64,000 bases of DNA, taken from NCBI GenBank assembly GCA_032622095.1, contig CP136062.1:155864875-155928874 (forward strand), in the 5' to 3' direction. The notes beneath the pieces are model-generated. The model saw only the letters and a list, made by a program, of their open reading frames with translations, did not search any database and had not been told where the DNA came from. How positions within the stretch are numbered: position 1 is the first letter of the stretch; each line of letters begins with the position of its first letter. Made by a program: the position numbers and the translations under genes. Shown piece after piece: positions 11,601 through 22,050 of the stretch. This DNA is from Siphonodentalium dalli (Eukaryota > Mollusca > Scaphopoda > Gadilida > Siphonodentaliidae).

Positions 11601-14600
11601 GGCCCAAGCAGCCCAACATATTTCTTGATTTATTTTACTTGTGATTTTGCGAAATAGTGAATTGGCATATACTAATAAATGACGCTTCCGCGTGCATCGT
11701 CTTGGTCGCTGCGGGACTTTCATCTCTTCCCAAAACCAGGATCTTTGTTTGTAATGTATGTCATTAAGTGCCTATTCGGGGTTCCAGTTACAACAACAAC
11801 AATAACAACATCCAACCTATGATTCATGGAAAAATGTTTTTAAAAAGTTGATGTACATGATACAATCTAAACGCACAAATACGAAAACAAAGTTTTTTAA
11901 ATGAGAACTTTACAAGAAATATTGTTGTCGCTCTGAAACTTCGAAACTATGCAATAACTGGATACACAATTCATTATCAAACAAGAGTATTTTATGTGTC
12001 ACGTCTCGTTCCGAAAATATCATTATACACACCATCTGATAACGCAGTTTATTCAGGGACGGGTGTGGAAATAAGGGGTACAGTTAATTGAAAGATGACT
12101 GAAAGTTGAACCCACAACCCTTACACAATGTATGTATGCTGGGTTGGGCACAGCATATAATTTCATATTTGACACATACATCATTTTAATGTGGGCCGGT
12201 ATCAAGGTTAAAAATGGTCACCACTCGGATTTCGAAAACAAATTTATTTCATGCAGATGACCAATTTTGAGAAGTGAGACCAGTATATGTAGCCACTGTT
12301 TCGCGGACATCGCTGCTACCTGATACGGGTGTGGTAAACGTAAAATGAAACATTATTTTCAAAACTAACAAAACATGCTCTAATTATAACCAACCTTTTC
12401 TCAATACACACACCACATCCCTTTTACCCCTACTGAACATTTGAAACCAGACTGTCACCTTAATGTACGTGTCATTTCGTTTGTTTGCGATGGAGACCAT
12501 ATCTACACATTCTATGTATGATACTATGTATAATGATCGTTGACACGCCATATATATTTTCAACCGCAATAAGCAATATTGGTTGCGGTTTAACGCCACG
12601 TGGATATTTTCCCCCATCATCTTTTGTTTGAAAAGGTCTAAAATGCTATTACTATGAATTACTTAAGCTCACTCTTCTTGAATCAGATAATTTTAATGAA
12701 ATTTCAGTCGTGCACTGTACCTTGCAGTGTGAATGTTAGCATTTCAGTTAAGATTAAAAGAGCATGATACCTTGAAGAAGTACATATCATTTGAAGAATC
12801 ATCAATACGACATATACACATTGCTGTGGATAAAGGTGACATATGCCAATATGTACACAAGCAGAGTGGTATATATAACATGAAATGTTCCTTCTAAGTC
12901 GGTAGATTTGCCGAAACATTGTTAGTGAGCATATTGTCAAATTGATGCGATGCCAAACACTCCTGCACGGTGATAAAATAAATTGGAGAATAATCTTTCT
13001 CACAGTATTTATAATTAACAGATAATATATCAAAACACATCATAATTATTATATATTAAATAAATGCAGTGAATATGGCGAAATAGTTTTCATTAGTTTA
13101 TCGCCGATTGTTGCGTCCAGAATCGAGAAGTAAATATCTACATTTGAGCGAAGTTCAGATATTTTCTATGGAGTACTCACTATTTGCTTGACATTTTCGG
13201 CGATGTTAGTAGAATGACACATTCACCAAATTGACATATTAGTTTCACGTACCTGCACAAGATACTAATGGTGATATTTACTGGTCTTGCAAAGACTTGC
13301 ATGTGACATTCCAGAATCTGCAGGTGTGGGTGCAGACATAAGACAGGGTGCATATCGAATCAACTTAACAAATAATAATTGTGATATTTAGAGAAGGGAC
13401 ACTCCAGTTTCAGCAGGGCCGGGTGTAAAATGATGGGAGCATCAAACCAGTGCACACTAACTATAATATGAACCCTCAACACAATGCCTGTTAGAGCACA
13501 GGTTTATGATTTAAGATTTGGTTGCAGCATTATTATTTTAATGGGGATATAAATAGACAGAGTGGCATAGACCCCTTGATATTATGTGACACAAACGACA
13601 TTTTCGAGCATAACTGGAAGAACGCTATTTCCTAACTCCAACATCAAAACTGTTCTAAATACTCACCATTGGGATTTTCAAAAACAAATTTGTTTTAATG
13701 CAGATGATAAATGTAGGTGGTAAAACGGCATCAGCGTCGGTGGCCACTGTTTTGCTGAAATCGGTACTACTGCGGGTGGGAGGCAACGTAGTCTGAAACA
13801 ATATTTTTTCAAAATTCAAAGAAACCCGATAAAGCTCACAAATTAATAACTAACATTCTCTCAATACACGTGGCATATCCAAGGTGCCAGCAAACACTGG
13901 TACACTATTTTAAGAAATTTATCCCTATTGATAATTGGAAAATGTTGAGTGTTGCACCATTATCTAAATGTAAATCGTACAAGGATTTGTAGAAATTGGC
14001 TGGAATCCTGAAAACATATTATAGTTTATTGATATTTAAAGTGACTTAAATGCGAGGGTTTATTACGCTGTGATATTTTTGTCTTTTTTGGAGATAATGT
14101 TTTAGTTTTGCCACTTTCCTTCAATATCACGTTAAAATATGTCTCTTGTGCCTAAAACGACAGTAATCCGTAACCACACTAAGGGCGTCTCATTCTGTAC
14201 AAGCTGGCGGTGTATGTCTTGGTCAAAAGCCATGACTAGTGCTTGATCAATCAATTGAACATAATGCTCGATTATTCCTGGATGATAATTTACAAGATGC
14301 TGATGTTGAGAGGGGGTTCATCGGTCTTTGTCTTGAATACATTTGTCCTGGATATTCCTCTCGTTATAACTATTAAAGTCGGCATTTCTACGTTGGCCTT
14401 AAGTTTTGTTATATGATGAGTCAGTCGTTTCCTATGATTGCCAATACTGGAAATGACACTGAGACACTGTTTTTTTGTATATATGTAAATGTTTAGACAA
14501 TATGTAGTCGGTACGGGTGGGGCATGGAAAGTGTTTTGGACGTGTGCATATTATATCCACTGCCCCAGCTGCGTGGCGCTATTTGGTTATATTTAAAAAA

Positions 14601-17600
14601 TGCTCGTTGCGAGGTGTGAATTGGGAGTCTGGCGGTGTAGAACCTTCACAAATGGCGGGGCAACATGTGTCGTATATACTGATTTGTAATTGGTGGAAGA
14701 AATTAATCTATTTGCCCGCATGCTGAAAAAACAAATTCTTTAAATACAAATTTGTTGAAAATAATCAAGGATTTTGATTTGAGTTGCCTGCTCCTATAAA
14801 TTTTATCTAGACTAATGGCATTGAAATATTATATTGTACGAAATTTACCAACACTGACTGATATGCCAAGCACCAGAACAACATGTATGGCATCAATTGA
14901 ACAGGGATTAAACAAAGATGGTGGAAAAAGAGTCATGAGCTATTTTAGAATCTGGATATCCAGCATTTCTCTACGATGTACAACTCAACTTGAGCAACCT
15001 GGGTATATGCTGCTCAACTTTAAACAACTAGGATATATACCGTATACTATATGCACCGTTTGGTGGAAATCGACTAGTCCGACGACAAGTAAAACCAATT
15101 TAATTAAACAGTGGTGGTGTAGAAAGTGGGGGTGACTGAACATAGCTGCTGTTATGACAAATTCATATTAACATACGAACATGTCACTGAATATAGTTGG
15201 GTGTCACGACCTTAGGAAAACATCAAATTTGAATCTCTGAAAGATGACAATAACTCTAACCATAACTCTAACCGGAACGCGACCTCAATCCTAACCCGAA
15301 CCGGTATGGGACGGTACCCTAACACTAACGAGGACGGAACCGTACCATAACACAAACCGAGACGGGACCATAAACTGATCCGTAACTCTAACAGGGATAC
15401 GACGGGACCTTAAGCATAATCCTAACCGGGACGGGACCTTCGTCCGGGCGGAACAATCGGAACCGAACCATAACTCTAACCATAACTCGGGGCAAACATC
15501 AAATTTGAATCCCTGGAAGATGACGTGGGGCAGAAACAAAATACTGATTTCCAAACATGACAATAAAGAGACAGTTTCAACATATGTTTATATTACATGA
15601 GTTTAATCCGTAACATGATACGGACATATACGTTCAGAAGAGATATCCGTCATGGCTACTGGTTGAAGTGGTTACTTCAAATAAACGAGATAAATCACTA
15701 CCATGACTAATCTACGATATGAGCATCACATTGAATCCTGATAATAAAGGAATATGAGAACGGTAACATGGGAATATGGACATCGAGGTGTTATCCTGTA
15801 ATCAGGTAAGATTTAATCTAGTAATTAATGAGGACCTATGTTGACATTTCTGCTCAAATTTTATTTCAATGAATTATGTTTAAGGAGACTAATTACCACC
15901 ACCCAACTACCACATACAAGTTCGAACTGATTTATGATAATATATTCCACGCACAGGAACAATTATTCAAAACATTACTATTTATGGTTTTGCGCAATCA
16001 TTCCGAAACTCGTTCTGTATGTGACTAGTTCGTATCTATAGTAAAATATATAAGTTTACTGAACCAATTCGATAGTGTTTCGTGTAATGTTGTCGTTGGT
16101 AGCTATATAATATTATACAGATACATACCATTGTTGGAAGGTTATACTATACAGTTCTAGTTTGATGTAAGCAGATCACTCAACAAAAATATTGCCATGA
16201 TGTTGAGTTGTTAACTTATTACACACTATAACAATAATTTAAGTTCGCTGGAAAATCAGGTTACTCAATGAGGAAGCCTACAACTGTAAGAGTTTACGCT
16301 TACCTGGTTGTTCTCCCTTTTACAGAATATGGTTCCAACTCATGACTGCGAAATCTACGTAGTTGTCTACTCGCGAGGAGACCGGAAGTCCTTTCGCCAC
16401 GCAATTGACATCCTGTTCCATTTGCGCCGAGTGAGCAAAGTCACCAAGCCCATCATTTTGGTGGAGAACAAGTGCGATCTTGTCCGGACAAAGGTCATCG
16501 CCGCCGGAGGTGAGTACCGTGTCTTTGCCAAACACTGAATTACTAGTAGTTTCCGAATGAAATGTTCAGATAAGTTCTACAACCGGCCAGTGTAGAACCT
16601 ATTTTCTGAACATTATATATAGGTATGACTCATCTGCACTTGTATTATATGTTCGTCTGTCGTCTGCTAATAATATGTCATTCCAATATATACTGTTATA
16701 CCTGATGGGAGAAACTATTTTGTGATGACATGGTTAACATCTCCATGGACAGTTTATTACATATATTATTTCAGATGTTCTAGCAATGGGTCAATATCTT
16801 CAAAAGTTTAAATATGTTCACTAGACGCACAAAACACTTAAATATACTTTACCTAGATCCAGCTATGTATGGGGCCATCTCCAACTCTCTTCAATAGAAT
16901 ATATGCAATAAATTAATGAATTTGAGTCGTCGTACATGAGTGAAAAAAAACAGTAATTTAGTCTATTACATCGCCCATGAAGAGTATGTACTGTCGCAAA
17001 GGGAGATAAATCATGAGTCAGAAATAAGCTAAATGTTTTTGAGCAGAAATAACAATTCTAAATTAAATTGAACGTGAGTTGAATCCTTGTGAACATCTGC
17101 AGTACACCGGTTTATCACATAATTAACCGTTAACCCCGTCCCAATGTTTTAGTAAGACACACGTGTATTATCGCTGCGCGCAGTGACGTAAGGGCTTATA
17201 TCAATGGTGTCGAAGCCAATTCGGGGACTTTATTATTATGTTAAACATAATGTAATTACGATATTCGATTTTTGTTGCGTTATTTAGTGTTGGGTGTGAG
17301 ATAACATGGTTGATACGGGTTGTTGACAAAATTGTTCAACATGAAAAGACACATTTGAAATTAAATATATTCGCTCTTGAATGTGCGTTTACATCATATT
17401 TGGTTGTGATAAGGAACCCAATATTAATTTGGTTAATCCCAGCCTTTTCGATGTCGTTTTTCCTCGCGTATGTGTGACTGTGATAAAATGGATCTTAAAT
17501 TCGTCGCCTTTCTATGCGAATTGTATTATTCCAATAAATTCGATTCTAGCCTCACAAAAGCTCGGTTCGAATATAATTTAGTGCACTGGGTTGATTACTT

Positions 17601-18134
17601 TCGTATACATGTGCGACTCATTAGATATCCTCTATGTTTCAAGTTGTTCTTTTGTAGGAAAATTGTTTTGACTTGAAAATCAGGAAGTGGTGTTTTGGAA
17701 GAAAGAGTGCCAAATTGCAAAATGGTATCCTCTCTGACAAATGCACAATTGTTTGCGCTCTATAATTACACTAGAGTTGCAGTGAATCCACAATTGTTAT
17801 GATGCTGCTTTCTTTATGAAATATTTACTTTGTGAATTTGTTTCCATGGCCTCCGATGTTGAAACAAGCTACCTCTGCCCCTCCTTGACATTCATTTTAA
17901 CTTTCGAATGTCTCTTTTTTTACAGAAGGGAAAAAAGTCGCCCTGTCATACAACTGCAAATTTGTGGAGACATCGACACTCTTCCATCACAACGTGGATG
18001 AGTTGTTGGTCGGTATTCATAAACAAAACTCTTTGCACAACAACGCTCGAACAGGCTCAGGGAGGAAGATGAAGGCACTTTTACCACGCATTTTCAAGAG
18101 TAAAGCATCCTGTGAAAATTTGATGAAATTATAA
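8341..18134 (+). CDS. RGK-family (Rad/Gem/Kir-like) small GTPase, four-exon gene model
   Basis: Joining 8341-8665, 11008-11096, 16326-16509 and 17926-18134 gives 807 bases: 268 codons plus TAA, with consistent intron phases (1, 0, 1) and GT-AG ends. The N-terminus is serine-rich (residues 36-61). The G domain has a P-loop, GSHGVGKT (82-89), VENKCDLVR with the guanine-specifying NKxD (186-189), and ETS (214-216). It lacks a CAAX box and ends SCENLMKL, with a cysteine exactly seven from the end, the RGK signature. Family members are plasma-membrane-associated GTPases that inhibit voltage-gated calcium channels and act on the cytoskeleton; that role is inferred. The usual RGK G3 motif DxWE is not recognisable: exon 2 reads CFNEELTHQ there. 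Usual family length is about 270-310 residues. The start has a good context (AAA before ATG). Exons 3-4 are duplicated at 33829-35637. Confidence 0.88.
8666..11007 (+). other. Intron 1 of the RGK-like gene
   Basis: 2.3-kb phase-1 intron with donor GTTGGT and acceptor TATATTCCAG. It contains a hairpin repeat at 9707-9763 related to one in intron 3. No other gene or RNA recognised; the open frames at 8955-9194 and 9700-9924 lack support. Confidence 0.7.
9707..9763. repeat. Intronic hairpin repeat, family H, copy 1
   Basis: Two 23-base arms around an 11-base loop pair with three mismatches (GTTCAGACAATAAG on the left, CTTATTATCTGGAC on the right). The flanking TGAAATGTTCAGA and the arm sequence resemble the hairpin in intron 3 at 16561-16614, so this is a small dispersed hairpin family. 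Mobile origin is inferred. Confidence 0.6.
11008..11096 (+). CDS. RGK-like GTPase coding exon 2
   Basis: 89-bp exon between ATTCCAG and CAG|GTATGA, in frame from exon 1 (phase 1) to exon 3 (phase 0). It encodes the end of codon 109 and residues 110-138: an acidic start (DDDDN), then SVMLNGEQVWQCF, NEELTHQ. VMLNGEQ aligns with the beta strand before G3 in Rad/Gem, but the DxWE motif expected after it is missing. Its small size and match of phases on both sides support a real exon; transcript confirmation is lacking. Confidence 0.78.
11413..11474. repeat. Hairpin with 18-bp perfect stem
   Basis: GAGTGGAATTGTGGTTTT and its exact reverse complement flank a 26-base spacer. The spacer begins CCACGAG and the sequence after the right arm completes CTCGTGG, so a second pairing is also possible. 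Single copy in the window. Possibly a MITE or transposon-end hairpin. Confidence 0.7.
12230..12420 (+). repeat. Diverged intronic direct repeat, copy 1
   Basis: Matches 13670-13875 about 1.45 kb downstream, from AAAACAAATTT through GCCACTGTTT to TCTCAATACAC and CATATCC/CACATCC. Similarity is well below that of the large duplications, so this pair is old. No coding content. Confidence 0.55.
13670..13875 (+). repeat. Diverged intronic direct repeat, copy 2
   Basis: Partner of 12230-12420; the upstream parts (from about 12045 and 13400) also share short blocks, so the duplicated unit may be longer but is poorly conserved. Confidence 0.55.
15218..15524 (+). repeat. Minisatellite island flanked by 31-bp direct repeats
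   Basis: About 245 bp of degenerate CTCTAACC / GGGACGGGACC units, the same sequence type as the large arrays at 18900 and 36403. It is bracketed by direct repeats at 15218-15248 and 15494-15524 (29 of 31 bases equal, starting AAACATCAAATTTGAAT). It lies just outside unit A, 170 bp upstream of the duplication breakpoint. Confidence 0.8.
16326..16509 (+). CDS. RGK-like GTPase coding exon 3 (unit A)
   Basis: Acceptor TTTTACAG, donor GAG|GTGAGT. Encodes residues 139-199 plus one base of codon 200: IYVVVYSRGDRKSF (beta-4 and following helix, as in Rad VIVYSxTDxxSF), HLRRVSK, and PIILVENKCDLVR with the NKxD box. Together with exon 4 this is the part of the gene present twice. Residue 196 is Ile here and Asn in unit B. 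Confidence 0.9.
16510..17925 (+). other. Intron 3 of the RGK-like gene (unit A)
   Basis: 1.4-kb phase-1 intron with consensus GTGAGT donor and pyrimidine-rich TTTTTTTACAG acceptor. It holds the family H hairpin at 16561-16614. Frames at 17381-17676 and 17816-18001 are overlaps with intron and exon 4 in the wrong frame. Confidence 0.75.
16561..16614. repeat. Intronic hairpin repeat, family H, copy 2 (unit A)
   Basis: AATGTTCAGATAAG and TTCTACA pair with TGTAGAA and TTTTCTGAACATT across a short CGGCCAG loop. Preceded by the same CCxAATGA context as the intron 1 copy. Repeated in unit B at 34064-34117. Confidence 0.65.
17926..18134 (+). CDS. RGK-like GTPase terminal coding exon 4 (unit A)
   Basis: Encodes codons 200 (shared) to 268 and TAA: YNCKFVETST (G5 ETS), HHNVDELLVGI (C-terminal helix of the G domain), then a basic tail GRKMKALLPRIFKSKAS and final CENLMKL. 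Basic tails of RGK proteins mediate phosphoinositide and membrane binding in place of lipidation. Unit B differs by one silent base (GCT/GCG). Confidence 0.93.
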
Positions 18135-18483
18135 TTTATCAGTCACCTGTTCAGCAACATTCAGAGTATGAAATGATGTTATTATAACAATTGTTATATA
18201 TTTATCATCGGTTATGTGAGATCGTGTAGCACGAGTGCTGTGTGGTAATGTGTTATCTTTGTCAGTGTTGAGAAGGAAACATGTATACCATTTTAAACAG
18301 AGAATACTTGAAGCTAAAAACCATATCCTGTCATCCATTTGTAACTCAGATATATTCAAATCGAAATTATTCAAAATCATGGAATCATATGTTGTACACT
18401 TAGCTGCATATATATATATAACATAAACGTAGCATATAACGTATGATTATTTTGTAAGTTATGGATAATTATGTATAGTCTGA

Positions 18484-18489
18484 AATAAA
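18484..18489 (+). terminator. Polyadenylation signal AATAAA (unit A)
   Basis: AATAAA 350 bp downstream of the stop codon, followed by AT-rich sequence and the ATC microsatellite. The best-placed signal for the 3' end of the gene; cleavage site not determined. Duplicated at 35987-35992. Confidence 0.6.
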
Positions 18490-18509
18490 ACTATATATCC
18501 ATGTAGAGC

Positions 18510-18641
18510 ATTATCATCATCACCATTATCACCGTTGTCATCATCATGGTCATTATCGTAATCATCATAACTGCTATCTGTTATCACAATCAACATCAAC
18601 ATCATCGCCGGCATCATCATATTCGTCGCCGTCGTCTTAAG
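18510..18641 (+). repeat. ATC-type microsatellite (unit A)
   Basis: Degenerate run of ATC/ATT/GTC triplets. The unit B copy is at 36013-36144 with at least one base difference (GTC to ATC). Confidence 0.8.
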
Positions 18642-18899
18642 TAATCACCACCAATTGTTTGGATTATATGAGCATTGACGGTTAACTATTTCGGTCGTAA
18701 ATATATCTACACGCGCTTCCATTCATCAAACGACGTGAATTCCGTTACTAATTCCTTATTGATCATTCGGCAAAATCCGAGAACGGTGGGAAATTACCTC
18801 TCATTCGTAAGCGGCCAACGGGGCCGAACACAATTAGGATCAGCTTTCAAAAAATGGCCTGAAAATGAGTTACCGCTCTGGTCTGTCAGGAAAATTTCG

Positions 18900-21800
18900 G
18901 GACCGGATGACTCGGAACTTTAACCAGGACAGGCGTGTTGGGGACCCTAAAGGGACGGGACAGTAATTCTAGCTGGACCCGGGCCGTGGCTATTAATCTA
19001 ACCGCGGGCGGGACAAATCGGTACCCTGACCCTAACCGGGGCGGGACGCGACTCTAACATTAACTGGGACGGGACCTTAGGCCTAACCCTAACCGGGGCG
19101 GCATCGTAACCCTAACACTGAACAGGACGACGCGGTATCCTAACCCTGACCGGACGGGACCATAAGTTGTATGTGGGTGTTCGGAACGGATTGTAACTTA
19201 ACCATAACCGAACCTGGGCCCTACCCCGGAGCGAAACGGTGCGGGACCCCAACCTTAACACAGACTGGACGAGACCGTAATTCTAGCTGGACCGTGACTC
19301 ATAGTTCTAACCGCGGACGGAACAAGTCGGGATCCTAACCGGGGCGGGACGAAACCCTAACTCTAACCGGGACGGGAAATAAAGCATAAACATAACCCTA
19401 ACGGCAGCTTAACTCTAAGACTGAACAGGCCTAGTCCGACCGGACGGGACCATAACCTTTATGTTGGGGTCGGAGTGACTGTAACTTTAACCCTAACCGG
19501 ATCGGGGCCCTATCCAGGAACTGAACGGGGCGGGGCCCTAAGCCAGGCAGGACGGGACCTTGACCCAACCCTGACGGGACATTAACACTAGCTACACCAA
19601 TAACCCTAAACCTAAACGGCACTGGACGGCTCTGAACGGGAATTTAACCCTAGCCCTAACCGAGACGTGACCATAACGCTAACCGTTAGGGGAACCCAAT
19701 ACTAACCGGGACGTGACCCCTGACCCTAACCCATTCGGGACGGGAGCTTAACCCTAACTCTAACCGGGACGGTTGGAACCTAACACTAACAATACTCGTA
19801 ACCTGATGGTGGATCCGGATGGTCCGTACATCGGACGGGACGAGCCGGGACCATAACAAGGAAGAGACGGGACCATAGGACGGTACCCTATCTCTAACCG
19901 GAACCCTAACCCTACCCCGGGGCGGAAGTCGGGGGAGGGACGTTAAAACTAATCATAACCATAACCGGGACGGCACCAGTCGGGGGCAATAACAATAACT
20001 GAAAAGAGGCCTTAAGCCTAACCACAAAGGGGATGGGACCTAAACCTTAATACGGACCAGAACGGGAGGTTAACATAACTACAACCGGGACTGGTGCTAA
20101 ACCCTAACCCGTACCGGACGGGCGGGATTCTAATTTGGATGTGGTGGTTCGGAACGGTACTGTAACATAATCATGTCGGGGGTCTGACACGGAAATTAAT
20201 TGGTCGGGACCCAAACACTACCAGGACGGGGCCTATGCCCCAACCCTGACCGTGACGGGACCTCAACCCTTGGCAAAACTATAACCCAAACCCTAAAGGG
20301 ACTGGACGGTTCGGGCGGGAACTTAAACACAACACAACTAACCTGGTCAGGGCCCTATCACTAACCGGCACGGAGCCTTAAACATAACCTTGGCGGGAGT
20401 TTAACCCTATCTGGTACGGGATGTTACTACAGTACTAACTGACAACAATCGTTACCTGGCGGGTAAACCCGACCGCGGACGGGACGAATCGGGACCCTAA
20501 CCAGGACGGCACCCTAACCTTTAACTGAACGTAACTGGTTGGAACGGGACCTTAACACTAAACGTAAACATAAAACTGGACGGGGCCAGAGGACCTGACG
20601 TTCACACTAACCATAACCGGGACTGTACGGCTCTGGGCTGGAATTTCACAATAACCATAACTGGGACGGGACCAGTCGGGACCCTAACACTAACCTGGAC
20701 TGGACCTTTGTCCGATTCCTAACTCGAACTTGGACGGGACCTTGAGCCTAACCCATAACCGGGAAGGGACGGGACCACAACAAGGGCGGTATCCTAACAG
20801 TAGCAAGAACTGGACGGATTGGAACGGGACCTTAACCCTAACCAGTACCCTAAACCGGGACCAGTGTCATGGGACGTCCGGGACGTTAACACTAACCTTA
20901 ACGATAACCCTAACCGGGACTGGACGGCTCTGAACTGGAACTTCACCAGAACCTGACTGCGACGAGACCAGTCGGATTCCTAACACTAACCGGGACTCGA
21001 CCTTAGAGCCATATCCCTAACTCTAACTTGGACGAAACATTGAACCTAACCTTAACCGGGACGGGAGCTTAACCCTGACAATAACCGGGGAGGTACCCCA
21101 AGCTGGACGTGGCGGGATGGGACCATAACTCTAACCCTAACCGGACGGGACGAGTCGGGAAACTAACCCGGGATGGAGAGAGACACTAACCCTACCAGAG
21201 TATGACCCTAACCATAACTGTGACTGGACGGCTCGGGAATGTAATTTAGGCCTAACACTAACCCTAACTGGGACGGACCCTACCACTAACCGAAACGTTA
21301 CGGTACCTTAAACCAACACCCAACTCAAACCGTGGCGGGATGGGGCTGGACCTTAAGCCTAACCTAATTATGAGTGGACCCTGACTCGAACCGCGACATG
21401 GTCTTAACCTTAGCTCTAACCGGGAGGGGACCGTAACACTATCCGAGATGTGACGGGACCGTAAACCGAGCCCTAACTCTAAGCGGGACTCGACATTAAA
21501 ACTAACTCTAGCTAATCCGGGGAGGATGGGACCTAACCCTAATCGGGACGGAACCGTAACCCTAATTCTAACAGGTACGGGACTCTAACCCTTACAGGAC
21601 GGGATGTAAACCTTAACCCTAACTGGTACTTGACCTTAAACCTAACTCTAAGCCGAACCGTGTAGGGACGGGCCCTTAACCATAACTCTAACCGGGACGG
21701 GACCTTTAGGTTCCCCTACCCAACCGCGGCGGTGTGTGCCGGCCCTTAATCCTACACTAATCCGAATGCCAGCGGGAGGACATTAAACCTATCTCTAATC

Positions 21801-22050
21801 CGAATCGGGGCGGGACGGGACCTTAACACTACCCATAACCGGGACGGGACTGGACCCACACACTGACCGTGACGGGATCCTAGTATGACAGGGATAGATC
21901 GAGATGGGACCTTTACACTATAGCACTAATCCTAAACGGGACAGGACGGGGCGGATCCTAACCCTAACTGGGACGGGACCCTAACCATAACCGGGATGGA
22001 CGGGATGGGACAGCGGGCGCGTGTAGTGACGGTGACGGGGCGCGCGGGCG
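18900..22050 (+). repeat. 3.1-kb telomere-like minisatellite array (unit A)
   Basis: Degenerate tandem units of roughly 20 bases, consensus near CCCTAACCGGGACGGGACC, with many interspersed CCCTAACCCTAA stretches identical to two telomere units. Both C-runs and G-runs lie on the same strand, so units can pair with each other. It starts about 410 bp after the polyadenylation signal. Unusual GC-rich island in AT-rich surroundings. Any open frame through it is low-complexity and not a protein. Confidence 0.92.

Larger units (their letters stand above)
11097..16325 (+). other. Intron 2 of the RGK-like gene
   Basis: 5.2-kb phase-0 intron, donor GTATGA and acceptor CCCTTTTACAG. It contains a hairpin (11413-11474), a diverged direct repeat pair (12230-12420 and 13670-13875), a minisatellite island (15218-15524) and the left breakpoint of the 17.5-kb duplication (15693-15695). 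Open frames at 12384-13033 and 14517-15135 show no recognisable domain. Confidence 0.7.

Noticed and set aside
19431-20933. Open frames rich in TLTLT or GLGP residues in the minisatellite
   Set aside because: They follow from the repeat unit in each frame; no independent coding evidence.
18900-22050. True chromosome end or CRISPR-like array
   Set aside because: Units are degenerate, have no regular spacers, and unique sequence continues on both sides.
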